A stretch of 64,000 bases of DNA from G963678255 sp963678255 (GCA_963678255.2 CAXXTW010000002.1:310001-374000); one strand, 5' to 3'. Numbered from the stretch's first letter, positions 52,471 through 62,608 are shown. Program-made: numbers and translations. The notes: generated by a model from the sequence alone, not told the origin.

Positions 52471-53449
52471 GATAATAAAGTTTTTTGTCAATATATTATC
52501 CCTTCTCGCTCAGAATAGAATTATTGCTTTCCTGATCAAATTTAAAAAAAGATTCTATGAAGAAAATATTCTTAAAGAAGCTTCTAATTTAACCTTTGTT
52601 ACTGTTCTTGGTTTTGTTCCTTTTCTCTTGTTTTTGCTGTTTTTAATTCCTGATCTACCCTCTTTAAATATTAAAAATGAACTTAAAGAATTTATCATTT
52701 CTACATTTTTGCCTGAATCTGCTAATATGGTTGTCAAGTATATCAATAATCTCTTTGATAATAACATCCCTATGAATATTATGAATATTATTATGCTTAT
52801 CATTACTTCTTATTCATTATTTGCTTCTATTACTGGAGCTTTTGATCAGATTTTAAAAATTAATGTAATAAAAAAAACTTCTGTTATCAATCTTCTTTTA
52901 AAATTTTTCGGTACCCTTCTTCTGGGATTTCTTATTTTTATTCTTCTTTTCTCTATAACTTCTATGCCTTACATTTCTCTTTTATTCGATAATGATTTTT
53001 ACCATGCTGTTTCATCGATTCTATTACCTGTTATTATGTGGTTTATTTTAATATTTCTTTCTTATTTCTTTGTACCTTCAACTCGTATGAAATCTTATAG
53101 TATCATCTGTTCATCTGTTATCTCTTCTGTTTTATGGTTCATTATGAAAAATGGATTTGATTGGTATATCACAAATATGACTAGAATGAAAATGCTTTAT
53201 GGTGTTATTTCTTCCTTCCCTATTTTTCTTTTCTGGATATTTGCTAACTGGGTCATTGTTCTGGGAGGAGTTATTATTCTTTCTATTATGAATAGCTCCG
53301 ATGATCCTCAAACAAAAAAAGTAATCTTATCAACAACATCCCATGTTACTATTGAAGATGAAAAAGAGAATAAATTAAATAAAAATATTGAACTTTCTGA
53401 TTTTGATGGTAAAGAAATTAAAAAAATTATACTCAATAAAATAAAGTAA
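52463..53449 (+). CDS. YihY/BrkB family inner-membrane protein
   Basis: 328 residues with six or seven membrane helices. 'ASNLTFVTVLGFVPFLLFLLF' (the usual 'A..ltf..l.s..P...'), 'YSLFASITGAFDQILKIN', and 'YGVISSFPIFLFWIFANWVIVLGGVII' (the 'Y G ... p i f l l W l y . s W . i v L . G a . i' signature) identify the family, formerly misnamed RNase BN. Function is unknown, possibly a transporter. It overlaps the permease gene by 8 bases and is followed by purH after 8 bases. Confidence 0.9.
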   Translation: MNKIIKFFVNILSLLAQNRIIAFLIKFKKRFYEENILKEASNLTFVTVLGFVPFLLFLLFLIPDLPSLNIKNELKEFIISTFLPESANMVVKYINNLFDNNIPMNIMNIIMLIITSYSLFASITGAFDQILKINVIKKTSVINLLLKFFGTLLLGFLIFILLFSITSMPYISLLFDNDFYHAVSSILLPVIMWFILIFLSYFFVPSTRMKSYSIICSSVISSVLWFIMKNGFDWYITNMTRMKMLYGVISSFPIFLFWIFANWVIVLGGVIILSIMNSSDDPQTKKVILSTTSHVTIEDEKENKLNKNIELSDFDGKEIKKIILNKIK

Positions 53450-53457
53450 GGTGAATT

Positions 53458-54990
53458 ATGAAAAGAGCTATTATTAGTTTGTCAGATAAGAATAATCTGA
53501 TTAATTTTGCAAATCGATTAGTAGAACAGGATTATGTTATTTATTCTACCGGCGGAACTTTGAATACGCTGTTAAACAATCAAATACCTGCAAAATCTGT
53601 TTCAGAAATAACTAATTTCCCAGAAATTATGAACGGTCGTGTTAAAACACTTCATCCTAAAATTCACGGGGGGATTCTCGGTATCCCTGACAATGAATTA
53701 CATTTGAGTCAAGCTAAAGAACATGGGATAGAATTCTTTGACCTGGTTGTTGTTAACTTATATCCATTTGAAGAGACTATAAACAATTCTAATGCTTCAT
53801 GGGAAGATATTATTGAAAATATCGATATTGGAGGACCTTCCATGATTAGATCCTCTGCTAAAAATTATAAATATGTAACAATCTTAACCGATCCTGAGGA
53901 TTATGAGTTAGTCTTAAATGAAATAAAAACTAATGGTCAAACCAGTTTAAATACTCGTTTATACCTGGCTCAGAAAGCTTTTGCTCTCACTGCTTATTAT
54001 GATAGCTTAATCGCTAATACCTTTAATAAATCATTGAATACTCCAAATATATCCTATTTAAATTTTGGCTATCCTTTAAAAGAAGAATTAAGATATGGAG
54101 AAAATCCTCATCAAAATGCTTGCTTTTATGAAAGAACAAATGAAAGTCTTATTAAGGTCATTCACGGAAAACAATTATCTTACAATAACTACCTCGATAT
54201 TGATGCTGCTATAAAATTAGTTGGAAAATTTGATGAAACTTGTGTCGCCATCCTAAAACATACTAACCCTTGTGGTGTTGCTTTAGGTAAAAATGTCATT
54301 GATGCTTACAATAAAGCTTTTGCAACTGATAAAGTTTCTCCATATGGTGGTATTGTTATTACAAATCAAGAAGTTGATCTCAATGCAGCTGAAAAAATTA
54401 ATGAAATATTTACTGAAATAATTTTAGCTCCTTCTTTTACTGATGAAGCATTAATTAAACTTAAAAAGAAAAAAGACAGACGACTAGTAATTGTTGATTT
54501 TTCTAAGTTTTATACTCTTAAAAATTTTAATGTTGTTTCTAGTTGCTTAAATGGTTACTTAGTTCAACAACCTGATATTGATACTTTGAATATTGATCAA
54601 TGGGCTATTGTTACTAAAACAAAACCTACTGAAAATCAATTTAAAAGTATGGAATTTGCTTGGAAGGTCGTATCAATGTTAAAATCTAATGCAGTTTGTT
54701 TTGCTAAAGATAATCAAACCATTGGTATTGGAACAGGACAAACAAATCGAATTGATTCAGTAAAAATTGCCTTAAATCGTGCTAATGAAATGAATTTAAG
54801 TATTAATGATACGATCTGCGCCTCCGATGGATATTTCCCTTTCAGAGATTCTATTGATTATTTGGCTAAAATGGGGATAAATGCTGTTATACAACCGGGT
54901 GGATCAAAATCTGATGAAGATGTTATTAACGCTTGTAATGAATTAGGAATCACCATGATTTTTACCAATAGAAGACATTTTAGACATTAG
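53458..54990 (+). CDS. purH: Bifunctional AICAR formyltransferase / IMP cyclohydrolase
   Basis: 510 residues, the full bifunctional length. It carries out the last two steps of purine synthesis. N-terminal cyclohydrolase: 'AIISLSDKNNLINFAN', 'YSTGGTLNTL', 'FPEIMNGRVKTLHPKIHGGIL' (two adjoining parts), 'NIDIGGPSMIRSSAKN'. C-terminal transformylase: 'LRYGENPHQNACFY', 'ILKHTNPCGVALG', 'VSPYGGIVI', 'GTGQTNRIDSV', 'SDGYFPF', 'QPGGSKSDEDVI', 'FTNRRHFRH'. The catalytic Lys-His (KHTNPCG) is intact. AAGG lies before the ATG. Confidence 0.97.
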   Translation: MKRAIISLSDKNNLINFANRLVEQDYVIYSTGGTLNTLLNNQIPAKSVSEITNFPEIMNGRVKTLHPKIHGGILGIPDNELHLSQAKEHGIEFFDLVVVNLYPFEETINNSNASWEDIIENIDIGGPSMIRSSAKNYKYVTILTDPEDYELVLNEIKTNGQTSLNTRLYLAQKAFALTAYYDSLIANTFNKSLNTPNISYLNFGYPLKEELRYGENPHQNACFYERTNESLIKVIHGKQLSYNNYLDIDAAIKLVGKFDETCVAILKHTNPCGVALGKNVIDAYNKAFATDKVSPYGGIVITNQEVDLNAAEKINEIFTEIILAPSFTDEALIKLKKKKDRRLVIVDFSKFYTLKNFNVVSSCLNGYLVQQPDIDTLNIDQWAIVTKTKPTENQFKSMEFAWKVVSMLKSNAVCFAKDNQTIGIGTGQTNRIDSVKIALNRANEMNLSINDTICASDGYFPFRDSIDYLAKMGINAVIQPGGSKSDEDVINACNELGITMIFTNRRHFRH

Positions 54991-54998
54991 GAGTTGTT

Positions 54999-55895
54999 TT
55001 GAAAGACTATTTAATCAGAGGAATCACTACTGATAAACATATCAGATTTTTTGCCATAAAAGCAACTGAATTGGTTAATGAAGCTATTCAATTACACAAT
55101 CTGTCTGTTACAAATGCTGTTTTACTGGGTAGAACTCTTATTGCTGCTTTATTGATGGGGGATGACCTTAAAAATGATAATGATCTTCTTACCATTAGGA
55201 TTGAAGGTAATGGACCTTCTGGGGTTATTCTCGTAACTGCAACCGGTAAAAATACTGTTAAAGGGTATGTCAGTAATCCTCAATCTGAATTTATTCCAGA
55301 TAAAACTGATAAAAGTAAAATCTCTCAAGCTATTGGTGAAGGGATTATCAGTGTTATTAAATCTATTAATGACCAAGCTCCTTATATTGGTCAAACTGAA
55401 ATTGTTAGTGGTGAAATTGCTGAAGATATTGCTTATTATTTTATGCAGTCTGAACAAATTCCTACTGCTATTCAATTAGGGGTTATGTTAAACCCTGATT
55501 GTACTGTCAAACATGCTGGTGGATTTTTAATTCAATTATTACCGAATACCCCTGAACTTGTTATAGACAAGCTTGAAAAAAGTATAAATAGCTTTCCTAA
55601 CTTTACTGATTTGATGGATATGAATTATTCCATTGAACAGCTTATGGAAAAAGTATTATTAAAATCTTTTGAAATTGATATTAAAGAAAATCATTTGGTC
55701 AGCTATGCTTGTAATTGCTCACGAGAAAGGTTTTATAATGGAATAAAACTATTGGGTATTGATGAAATTAATGCACTAGCCATTGATAAAGAATCCATTT
55801 CGGCAGTTTGCCATTTTTGTAATAAAAAGTATGAGTTTTTTATCGATGATTTAAATAATATGATAAATGAAATTCTAGTAGAAAAAAAGTCATAA
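54999..55895 (+). CDS. hslO: Redox-regulated chaperone Hsp33
   Basis: 298 residues, TTG start with AGGAG nine bases upstream. Hsp33 is activated by oxidation, which releases zinc from four C-terminal cysteines; they are seen as C-x-C (ACNCSRERF) and C-x2-C (VCHFCNKKY). The N-terminal domain has 'AATELVNEAIQLHN'-like 'KATELVNEAIQLHNLS', 'LGRTLIAALLMG', 'IRIEGNGPSGVILVTA' and 'QTEIVSGEIAEDIAYYF'. In an anaerobe it would protect against brief oxygen or peroxide stress. It sits between purH and the thiolase gene in one run. Confidence 0.95.
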   Translation: MKDYLIRGITTDKHIRFFAIKATELVNEAIQLHNLSVTNAVLLGRTLIAALLMGDDLKNDNDLLTIRIEGNGPSGVILVTATGKNTVKGYVSNPQSEFIPDKTDKSKISQAIGEGIISVIKSINDQAPYIGQTEIVSGEIAEDIAYYFMQSEQIPTAIQLGVMLNPDCTVKHAGGFLIQLLPNTPELVIDKLEKSINSFPNFTDLMDMNYSIEQLMEKVLLKSFEIDIKENHLVSYACNCSRERFYNGIKLLGIDEINALAIDKESISAVCHFCNKKYEFFIDDLNNMINEILVEKKS

Positions 55896-55909
55896 ATCAG
55901 GAGGAAAAC

Positions 55910-57100
55910 ATGAGAAAAGTAGTCATAGTTTCTGCAAAAAGAACTGCTGTTGGAAGTTTTGGAGGGGTATTTAAAGATGTATCTGCTGTCCAGCTGGGTG
56001 TTCAGGTTATTAAAACAATTATTAATGAATGCAATTTAAATCCGGAGCTTATAGATGAAGTAATATTGGGTAATGTCTTAGGTGCGGGTCTTGGACAAAA
56101 TGTAGCAAGACAAGTTTCCATTCACTCTGGGATTCCTGTAACTGTCCCTGCTTATACTGTAAATAAAGTTTGTGGTTCAGGAATGAAAGCAATTAGCTTA
56201 GCCGCTGCTATGATTGCCATGGATGAAGCTGATGTCATTTTAGCTGGTGGAATTGAAAATATGTCTCAGTCTCCATATTTGCTGCCTGACGCACGTTGGG
56301 GTGCAAGAATGGGTGATAAACTAATTGTTGATAGTATGATCAAAGACGGCTTGTCTGATATATTTAATAATTATCACATGGGTATCACTGCTGAAAATCT
56401 TGCTGTTGAATATAACCTATCAAAAGAAATTCAAGACACATTTGCTGCTAAAAGTCAAAATAAAACTGAAAAAGCAATGTGTGAAGGTAAATTTAAAAAT
56501 GAAATTGTTCCTATTATAATTCCTCAAAGAAAAGGAGAACCTGTTATCATTGAAAATGACGAATTTCCTAGAAAAGGTGTCACTCCTGAAAGTCTATATA
56601 AACTAAGACCTGCTTTTAAATCTGACGGAACCGTTACAGCTGCAAATTCATCTGGAATTAATGATGGTGCTGCAGTTCTTTTGCTTATGAGTGAAGAGAA
56701 AGCTGATAAATTAGGATTAAAACCTTTAGCTTATTTCGTTCATTCAGCTTCAGCTGGTGTAGATCCATCTATAATGGGTTTTGGCCCTGTTCCTGCTATA
56801 AAAAAGGTGCTTCAAAAAGCGAATTGGGAACTAAAAGAAATCGAATTGGCTGAGTTAAATGAAGCTTTTGCTGCTCAATCTTTATCTGTCGTAGAAGGAT
56901 TAAAAGAAATCGGTGGGATTAACCCTGATATCGTTAATGTAAATGGAGGAGCTATAAGTATTGGTCATCCAATTGGAGCTAGTGGGGCAAGAATTATTGT
57001 CTCTTTGCTTCATGAAATGATTAAACAAGATAAGAAAAAAGGACTTGCTGCTCTCTGTATTGGTGGTGGCATGGGTATTGCCACTCTCTTTGAAAGATAA
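55910..57100 (+). CDS. atoB: Acetyl-CoA acetyltransferase (thiolase)
   Basis: 396 residues. Condenses two acetyl-CoA to acetoacetyl-CoA or the reverse. Active site complete: nucleophile Cys in 'VNKVCGSGMKAISLA', 'GGIENMSQSPYLL', 'LAELNEAFAAQSL', His in 'GGAISIGHPIGASGARI' and the second Cys in 'LCIGGGMGIA'. It has AGGAGG before the ATG and a strong terminator behind. No other genes of a butyrate or ketone pathway are in the window. Confidence 0.96.
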   Translation: MRKVVIVSAKRTAVGSFGGVFKDVSAVQLGVQVIKTIINECNLNPELIDEVILGNVLGAGLGQNVARQVSIHSGIPVTVPAYTVNKVCGSGMKAISLAAAMIAMDEADVILAGGIENMSQSPYLLPDARWGARMGDKLIVDSMIKDGLSDIFNNYHMGITAENLAVEYNLSKEIQDTFAAKSQNKTEKAMCEGKFKNEIVPIIIPQRKGEPVIIENDEFPRKGVTPESLYKLRPAFKSDGTVTAANSSGINDGAAVLLLMSEEKADKLGLKPLAYFVHSASAGVDPSIMGFGPVPAIKKVLQKANWELKEIELAELNEAFAAQSLSVVEGLKEIGGINPDIVNVNGGAISIGHPIGASGARIIVSLLHEMIKQDKKKGLAALCIGGGMGIATLFER

Positions 57101-57120
57101 TTATCTATCAACTCTATAAA

Positions 57121-57153
57121 CAAAAAGCTCCATTTTGGAGCTTTTTGTTTAAT
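57121..57153 (+). terminator. Rho-independent terminator of the thiolase gene
   Basis: CAAAAAGCTCCA-TTT-TGGAGCTTTTTG, a twelve-base-pair stem with a three-base loop and T-rich tail, 20 bases after the stop. Because of its A/T flanks it could also work for the opposite strand, where the next gene ends. Confidence 0.92.
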
Positions 57154-57267
57154 CATAAAATTAAAGTATATTTTGTTTTTACTAAATTGTATTACCAAAT
57201 TGGGTAAATAATAAATCTAAAAACTTTCTTTCCATATTTTTTAGTATAATTGAGTGTTTAATTCAAT

Positions 57268-60200
57268 TTAATCCTTATAAAAGTATTTTAGCTTAATTAA
57301 TGTTATTAGATTAAAAAGCATTATAAAAATTAGGGTTGAAAATATATTAAAATATATTGTCTTGTAAGTTCTTGAAAATATGGTTTTATAACTCGATAAA
57401 AAGACATTTCGTTTTTGGTTGAGGAATTTTCCATCCATTATACTTACAGATAAATTTACAAATAAATTTGTATATTTTGATTTTGAATACTTCTTTGTGG
57501 TCTCGGATAGTTCCTTATAAATCTTATTCATCTCTGTTGCATAATTTATATCTTTATTATTCATAAGATTTTTTCTTTTTGTATCTAATTTGTCTATAGC
57601 TTTATCATAGGGATTCAGCTTTGCCTGTGAAGTATATAATCCTTCAAATAACCATCTTGATGGAATGATCTGAACAATTTCTGGAATAGGATTAGCATTT
57701 ATTATCTTAACATTTCTATTCATTTTTTCATATTCTACAATAGCTCCACCAAATATGATTTGAGGTATTAGTATTAATGGTAAAATATTGATGATAGCTT
57801 TTTGATCATTTAAAAAAGATGAAATTGCCAAACCTAGAGAATATCCTATCATCGAGGATAAAGAAAGATATATAAAATAAGGTAAAAACATCCCTCTTAT
57901 ATCAAGAATAAATGAAGAAACTATGTAATAAAGAATCACTTGAAGAATTGAGAATAAACAAAGGACTGAAAATTTGGAAATTAGTATATATGAAACTCTA
58001 AAGTTGAGTAATTTCTCTCGAATAATATTTTTTCTCTCTCCTAAAATTTCTTCAATGCTATTTGATAAACCTAAAAAGATAAATACTATGATAGATATAA
58101 AAATAAAAATCCCTATGTTAATATTTTCGTTAAAAGAATATGATGAATTTTCAGGAGATAATCTTAATATATATGAAATTATTAAGGCTAGTAACGGTGC
58201 TTCTGCAAATGTAATTAATAGATTTGCTTTTGTTCTTAATTTTATTAATAGATTTCTTTTAAAAAGAGTAATTAACTGTTTTAATGAAGTATTGAAATCT
58301 AATTTTTTCCTTTTTCTAAAGGTTGTTTTATTCGTTTTTGATCGTATAGAATCATATTGAATTAAATCAAATAACATTTTTCTTTTATACTTATCCCGCC
58401 AGTACTCTGGAGGAAATTTTCTTTTTATGGCAATGTTCTGATCTACTTGTTCATAAGTGATTTCCCCATTTTCTTTATACTCTGGATACTCAATTATTAA
58501 ATTTATATATTCAGGTAGTTTATTTCTTTTTTTATAATATAGATTTTCAGAAAGTATAGTTATTTGTGATAATTCATTATCAAAATAATCCCAGGATTCG
58601 TCAGGCGTTCCAAAAAAAACTTGCTTTCCTGATTTATCCATTAACAAAACTCTATCAAATTGCTGATAAACGGGAGAGGTTGGCTGATGAATTGTAATTA
58701 AAACAATCTTTCCCTGATCAGCTAAATTCCTTAATAATGCAATGATTTGTTCTGCATCAGAAAATGAAAGACCTGAAGTTGGTTCATCACAAATGAGAAC
58801 AGACGGTTCAAATAACATTTCTAAAGCAATGTTTAATCTTTTTCGTTCTCCTCCGCTTAAAAATTTATTCTTTAAATCCCCTACTTGTGAATTGATTCTG
58901 TGAATTAAATTGGTTTTCATTAAAATATTTCTTATTTTCTGATCAAGATTATCATCAGATATCTTTGGCATTCTGAGTAAACCACGATAATACAGATTTT
59001 CATAAACAGTTAAATGTGAAAACAATAAATCTTCCTGAGGAACATAACCAATGTGTTGAGTAAAGTAATTTATGTTCTGATAAAACTCCTTGCTATCATA
59101 AAGTATTGTTCCATATGTAGGGATAATTTCTCCTGAAATTGATTTTAGTAAGGTCGATTTACCACAACCACTCTGACCTAAAATTCCAATCAATTGATTT
59201 TTCTGTGCTTCAAAAGAGATGCTGTCAATTGCTAAATTTCCATCTTTATGATAATGTTTAATATCTAGAAAATTAATATGATCAATTTCAAAAGGAATTT
59301 CTATTAAATCATAGAAAGTATTAATTCTAAAATTTTTCTTATTTATCGAAATGACATCTATATTAAGATAAAATTGTTGAGTCTCTTCCACTTTATTATT
59401 ATTTAAATAAAATTCCCATCCTCTTTTAGGCGGGTGTAAGTAAAATAAATTATCTTTTACAGTTATATAAGCTATCGTCTTGGTAGATTCACTTTTTGAA
59501 ATTGAAAAATAATCATCTTCAAAATTTATAAATAGTTCTTTGGGGATTAAGTTTTCTACTCCAATTTGACTTCGTTCTCTGATAATGTCTAAAAGATTAA
59601 AGATTGCATAACCTTTTATCTGTAGTTCATCATCAAAATATAAATCGATACTCCTGCCTTTTTGAATTGATTTTCCATTTTTATAAAAAGTCCCATTGTT
59701 TAAAATAATACTATAATGATTATGATTATTGGTGATTTTAAAATCGTATTCCGTTTTTTTAAAATCTATTAGATCATAAATATCTTGATTGTGATATAGT
59801 TTTAATAAGATTTCATAATCAAAATCACGGGTATGAATATTAACAAAAGCATTTTTTGGCAATATATATAACTCATTAGGATTTATTTGTTTGTCTGAAA
59901 TTTTGGAGGCTATCCGATTGTTTGAACCGATGAAAACATACTGATCGATCATAAAAAGCAAAAATTCATTTGTAAAAACCTTTTTGTCTGAAAATACTAT
60001 ATTTGCACTATCGCCTCTACCAAATATTAAATAATCACTAAATATCGATTCATCGACATGATTAAAATATCTAAAACCTTTTATTGATACCGGCTCTGTT
60101 GACTTATATTCTATCGCTGTAATCATATCCATGAATCCGTCTGTTTCTAAATCAAGCTTTCTGGCTAAATCAAGTATTTGAGTAATTTCGGATATACTAA

Positions 60201-60522
60201 AATCATTATCTGAATATGACATAACAATTAAACTTAATAGTATTCTGATTTTATCCAATCCTATCAGTTTCTCGTTGAGATAGGAAATTACTTCTTCTAT
60301 ATTTATTTCATCTTCAATAATCTGACGAATATACATTTCCCAAGATATGCTTTCTCTTCGAAATATATTTATCAATAAACTGTATAAAATATCTATTTCA
60401 TATGAGGTTAGATCATTATCTGCTTTTAAAATTGATACATATAATCTAGTAACATTGTCAATTATTTTTTTTCTTTCCGAAGTGGTTTGTTTTACTTTTT
60501 TATTGATTTCAAATGGACTCAT
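57268..60522 (-). CDS. TerB-like / FHA-like / ABCG-type ABC transporter fusion
   Basis: 1084 residues. An N-terminal TerB-like helical domain (about 20-140; 'ILKADNDLTSYEIDILYSLL', 'MSYSDNDFSISEITQILDLA'), two weak beta-sandwich regions that look like degenerate FHA domains (about 150-400; 'DYLIFGRGDSANIVFS'), an ABC ATPase (about 415-640; Walker A 'GQSGCGKSTLL' near residue 446, signature 'LSGGERKRLNIALEML', Walker B 'VLICDEPTSGLS', 'ITIHQP') and a C-terminal ABC-2 permease with six helices ('FAEAPLLALIISYIL', 'NPIPEIVQIIPSRWLFEGL'). FHA-ABCG half transporters exist, but the added TerB part is unusual. The substrate is unknown. Its start overlaps the DUF2851 gene by 4 bases. Confidence 0.85.
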   Translation of the reverse strand: MSPFEINKKVKQTTSERKKIIDNVTRLYVSILKADNDLTSYEIDILYSLLINIFRRESISWEMYIRQIIEDEINIEEVISYLNEKLIGLDKIRILLSLIVMSYSDNDFSISEITQILDLARKLDLETDGFMDMITAIEYKSTEPVSIKGFRYFNHVDESIFSDYLIFGRGDSANIVFSDKKVFTNEFLLFMIDQYVFIGSNNRIASKISDKQINPNELYILPKNAFVNIHTRDFDYEILLKLYHNQDIYDLIDFKKTEYDFKITNNHNHYSIILNNGTFYKNGKSIQKGRSIDLYFDDELQIKGYAIFNLLDIIRERSQIGVENLIPKELFINFEDDYFSISKSESTKTIAYITVKDNLFYLHPPKRGWEFYLNNNKVEETQQFYLNIDVISINKKNFRINTFYDLIEIPFEIDHINFLDIKHYHKDGNLAIDSISFEAQKNQLIGILGQSGCGKSTLLKSISGEIIPTYGTILYDSKEFYQNINYFTQHIGYVPQEDLLFSHLTVYENLYYRGLLRMPKISDDNLDQKIRNILMKTNLIHRINSQVGDLKNKFLSGGERKRLNIALEMLFEPSVLICDEPTSGLSFSDAEQIIALLRNLADQGKIVLITIHQPTSPVYQQFDRVLLMDKSGKQVFFGTPDESWDYFDNELSQITILSENLYYKKRNKLPEYINLIIEYPEYKENGEITYEQVDQNIAIKRKFPPEYWRDKYKRKMLFDLIQYDSIRSKTNKTTFRKRKKLDFNTSLKQLITLFKRNLLIKLRTKANLLITFAEAPLLALIISYILRLSPENSSYSFNENINIGIFIFISIIVFIFLGLSNSIEEILGERKNIIREKLLNFRVSYILISKFSVLCLFSILQVILYYIVSSFILDIRGMFLPYFIYLSLSSMIGYSLGLAISSFLNDQKAIINILPLILIPQIIFGGAIVEYEKMNRNVKIINANPIPEIVQIIPSRWLFEGLYTSQAKLNPYDKAIDKLDTKRKNLMNNKDINYATEMNKIYKELSETTKKYSKSKYTNLFVNLSVSIMDGKFLNQKRNVFLSSYKTIFSRTYKTIYFNIFSTLIFIMLFNLITLIKLKYFYKD

Positions 60523-61856
60523 ACTTCTTTTATCTCAATAACTTCGCTTTTCCATTCCACAAAAGATTTTTGGCATTGTTCGCATAAATGATGAGAACAA
60601 TATTGCGTATAGATTTGAAGTAATCCTTGTTGAAGAATAGATTTTTTGTTAATGTCTGTATATAAATCTTCTGTTAAATATTTCCTCATTGATTTTGTAA
60701 TTGTATTTTCTGTTACTCCCGGGAATTCCTCAATTATTTGATAACAAATAATTTCTAATTCTTGATATTCCATCTTATTGGCATAAAGCAATATGATGGG
60801 TAATATTACATTGATTAAAACCAAATCAATTCTTGAAGCTCCCATTTTAGTTTTTATATCATTAAAAGCTATTGCTGATAATATTGTCTGTGCTCTGTGA
60901 CGGAAATTGCTAATTGTAATTTTTTCTTTTTCAAATGAAAATAACTTTAAAACATAGTTAGTTAGGTTGTTTTGAGCACCTATATAAATAAATTCCAATA
61001 TTTGAATCATTCTGAAAACAGGATGGTTAATGGGTCGAATTCTGAATAAATTCCATTCAATGCTAAATTCTGGTATCTGATAATTATTATTAATAAAACT
61101 ATCACTAAGATCTCTCACAAATGATTGATCTATTTGTGTAGGGATATGGTTGATAAGTCCCGATACATGCAGCCAAAGTGAAAGAACATCTAGCTTGGAT
61201 GCTCCCTGATCTATCATTTTTTTAATTCTTAGATAGGGAATTTGTTGTGCGAGTTGATAAAATGGGTATTTATTGTTTGAATATCCCAGAGATTCCAACA
61301 AACCTTGATATAATAACTGATCAAAAGAACAAAATGAGAGTTCAGCTGTAAAACGTTTCAGTTTTCTTTGTAACCTGTTTTTCCCTGCTTTTAAAACTAG
61401 TTGTGGAATCCATTCTTGTTGCATAGAAAATACAGGACAGTACTTTTCTTTTTCTGAAAAGGTGTCATTTGCTATTTCTTCAAATAGTTTTACTATATCT
61501 TCTGATAATTGGTTTTTCAATTCTAAAATTTCAATCAAAGTTCCATCTTCACGAATGGTTTGCGTATATTGCGATTTGTTTTCATAAATCACATGCAAAA
61601 TTACAGTATTAAAATTACAGTCTTCATTATGGTTATGTGCAACCCAATCGTAACTGCATACATGTATTTCAACATCCCCTGTCATTATTTGATTATCTAA
61701 AAGTATAATTGCATTTTTAAAATCTGGACCTTTCCCTCTATTCCAGTGACCCTGAAAATTGATCTTAACACTTTTACCAGTTAATGTTAATAACTCAGAT
61801 GTTATATGTTGTTGATCCCATATGTGATAAAGAAATTTTTCTTGGATATTATTCAT
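60519..61856 (-). CDS. DUF2851 family protein
   Basis: 445 residues. The N-terminal part 'EKFLYHIWDQQHI', 'INFQGHWNRGKGPDFKNAII', 'GDVEIHVCSYDWVAHNHNED' and 'VILHVIYEN' is diagnostic of DUF2851, a family found mainly in Bacteroidetes, Chlorobi and relatives; the pattern of conserved Glu, Asp and His (GDVEIH) resembles a nuclease-like active site, but no activity is known to me. The C-terminus ends with a cysteine pair set 'YCSHHLCEQCQKSFVEW', probably metal-binding. It overlaps queC by 8 and the ABC gene by 4 bases. Confidence 0.88.
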   Translation of the reverse strand: MNNIQEKFLYHIWDQQHITSELLTLTGKSVKINFQGHWNRGKGPDFKNAIILLDNQIMTGDVEIHVCSYDWVAHNHNEDCNFNTVILHVIYENKSQYTQTIREDGTLIEILELKNQLSEDIVKLFEEIANDTFSEKEKYCPVFSMQQEWIPQLVLKAGKNRLQRKLKRFTAELSFCSFDQLLYQGLLESLGYSNNKYPFYQLAQQIPYLRIKKMIDQGASKLDVLSLWLHVSGLINHIPTQIDQSFVRDLSDSFINNNYQIPEFSIEWNLFRIRPINHPVFRMIQILEFIYIGAQNNLTNYVLKLFSFEKEKITISNFRHRAQTILSAIAFNDIKTKMGASRIDLVLINVILPIILLYANKMEYQELEIICYQIIEEFPGVTENTITKSMRKYLTEDLYTDINKKSILQQGLLQIYTQYCSHHLCEQCQKSFVEWKSEVIEIKEV

Positions 61857-62547
61857 GCGTGCTCCAGTCTATATCAATATGATAATTAATCGGATCTATT
61901 ATCTTTGCTTCTTTAAAAGCCTTAATTCGCAATTGACAACTATCACATTTGCCACAAGCTTTATCTTCGGACTGATAACAGCTCCAGCTTAACTCAAAAG
62001 GAAGATTAAGTTGAGTACCCAATAGTACTATTTCTTTTTTTGATAAATGAATTATTGGAGTTACTATTTCTATTTTTGTTTCATCTTTTGTCCCTAATTC
62101 TATAGCCTGATTCATAGAATTATAAAAAGATTGCCTACAATCTGGATAACCTGAACTATCCTGTTCAACTGCTCCAATATAAATTCTTTGAGCACCAAGG
62201 ACTTCTGCCCATGAAGTTGCAATACATATTAAATTTGCATTTCTAAAAGGTACATAGGTATTTGGAATTTCTTGAATATTCTGGTTTTCATGGATTTTTA
62301 TATTTCTATCTGTAAGTGAATTGCCACCAATCTTTTTAAGATAATCAATATTAACATTCAACGTATCGACAGGTTTAAAATATGTAGTTAGTTTTTTAAA
62401 ACTATCCAATTCTTTTGTTTCTGTTCTTTGACCATAATTTGCATGTAAAAAATAGATGTTATCATTATCTCTTTTTGCTATTCCTGCACAAACTAAGCTA
62501 TCCATTCCACCACTTAATAATACAACTGCTTTTGTTACTTCTCTCAT
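61849..62547 (-). CDS. queC: 7-cyano-7-deazaguanine synthase
   Basis: 232 residues. QueC makes preQ0 from 7-carboxy-7-deazaguanine with ATP and ammonia, in the queuosine pathway. PP-loop 'VVLLSGGMDSLVCAGIAKRD', 'YVPFRNANLICIATSWAE', 'YIGAVEQDSSGYPDCRQSFY' and the zinc-binding cysteines in 'SCYQSEDKACGKCDSCQLR' (Cys x4) are intact. No other que gene is in the window. The tRNA-Pro gene lies about 60 bases upstream. Confidence 0.96.
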   Translation of the reverse strand: MREVTKAVVLLSGGMDSLVCAGIAKRDNDNIYFLHANYGQRTETKELDSFKKLTTYFKPVDTLNVNIDYLKKIGGNSLTDRNIKIHENQNIQEIPNTYVPFRNANLICIATSWAEVLGAQRIYIGAVEQDSSGYPDCRQSFYNSMNQAIELGTKDETKIEIVTPIIHLSKKEIVLLGTQLNLPFELSWSCYQSEDKACGKCDSCQLRIKAFKEAKIIDPINYHIDIDWSTHE

Positions 62548-62608
62548 TATACACCTGATTTTTTTATACTTTTTGGTAAGCTCTGAAAAATTGGTGGTAT
62601 CTTAAAGA

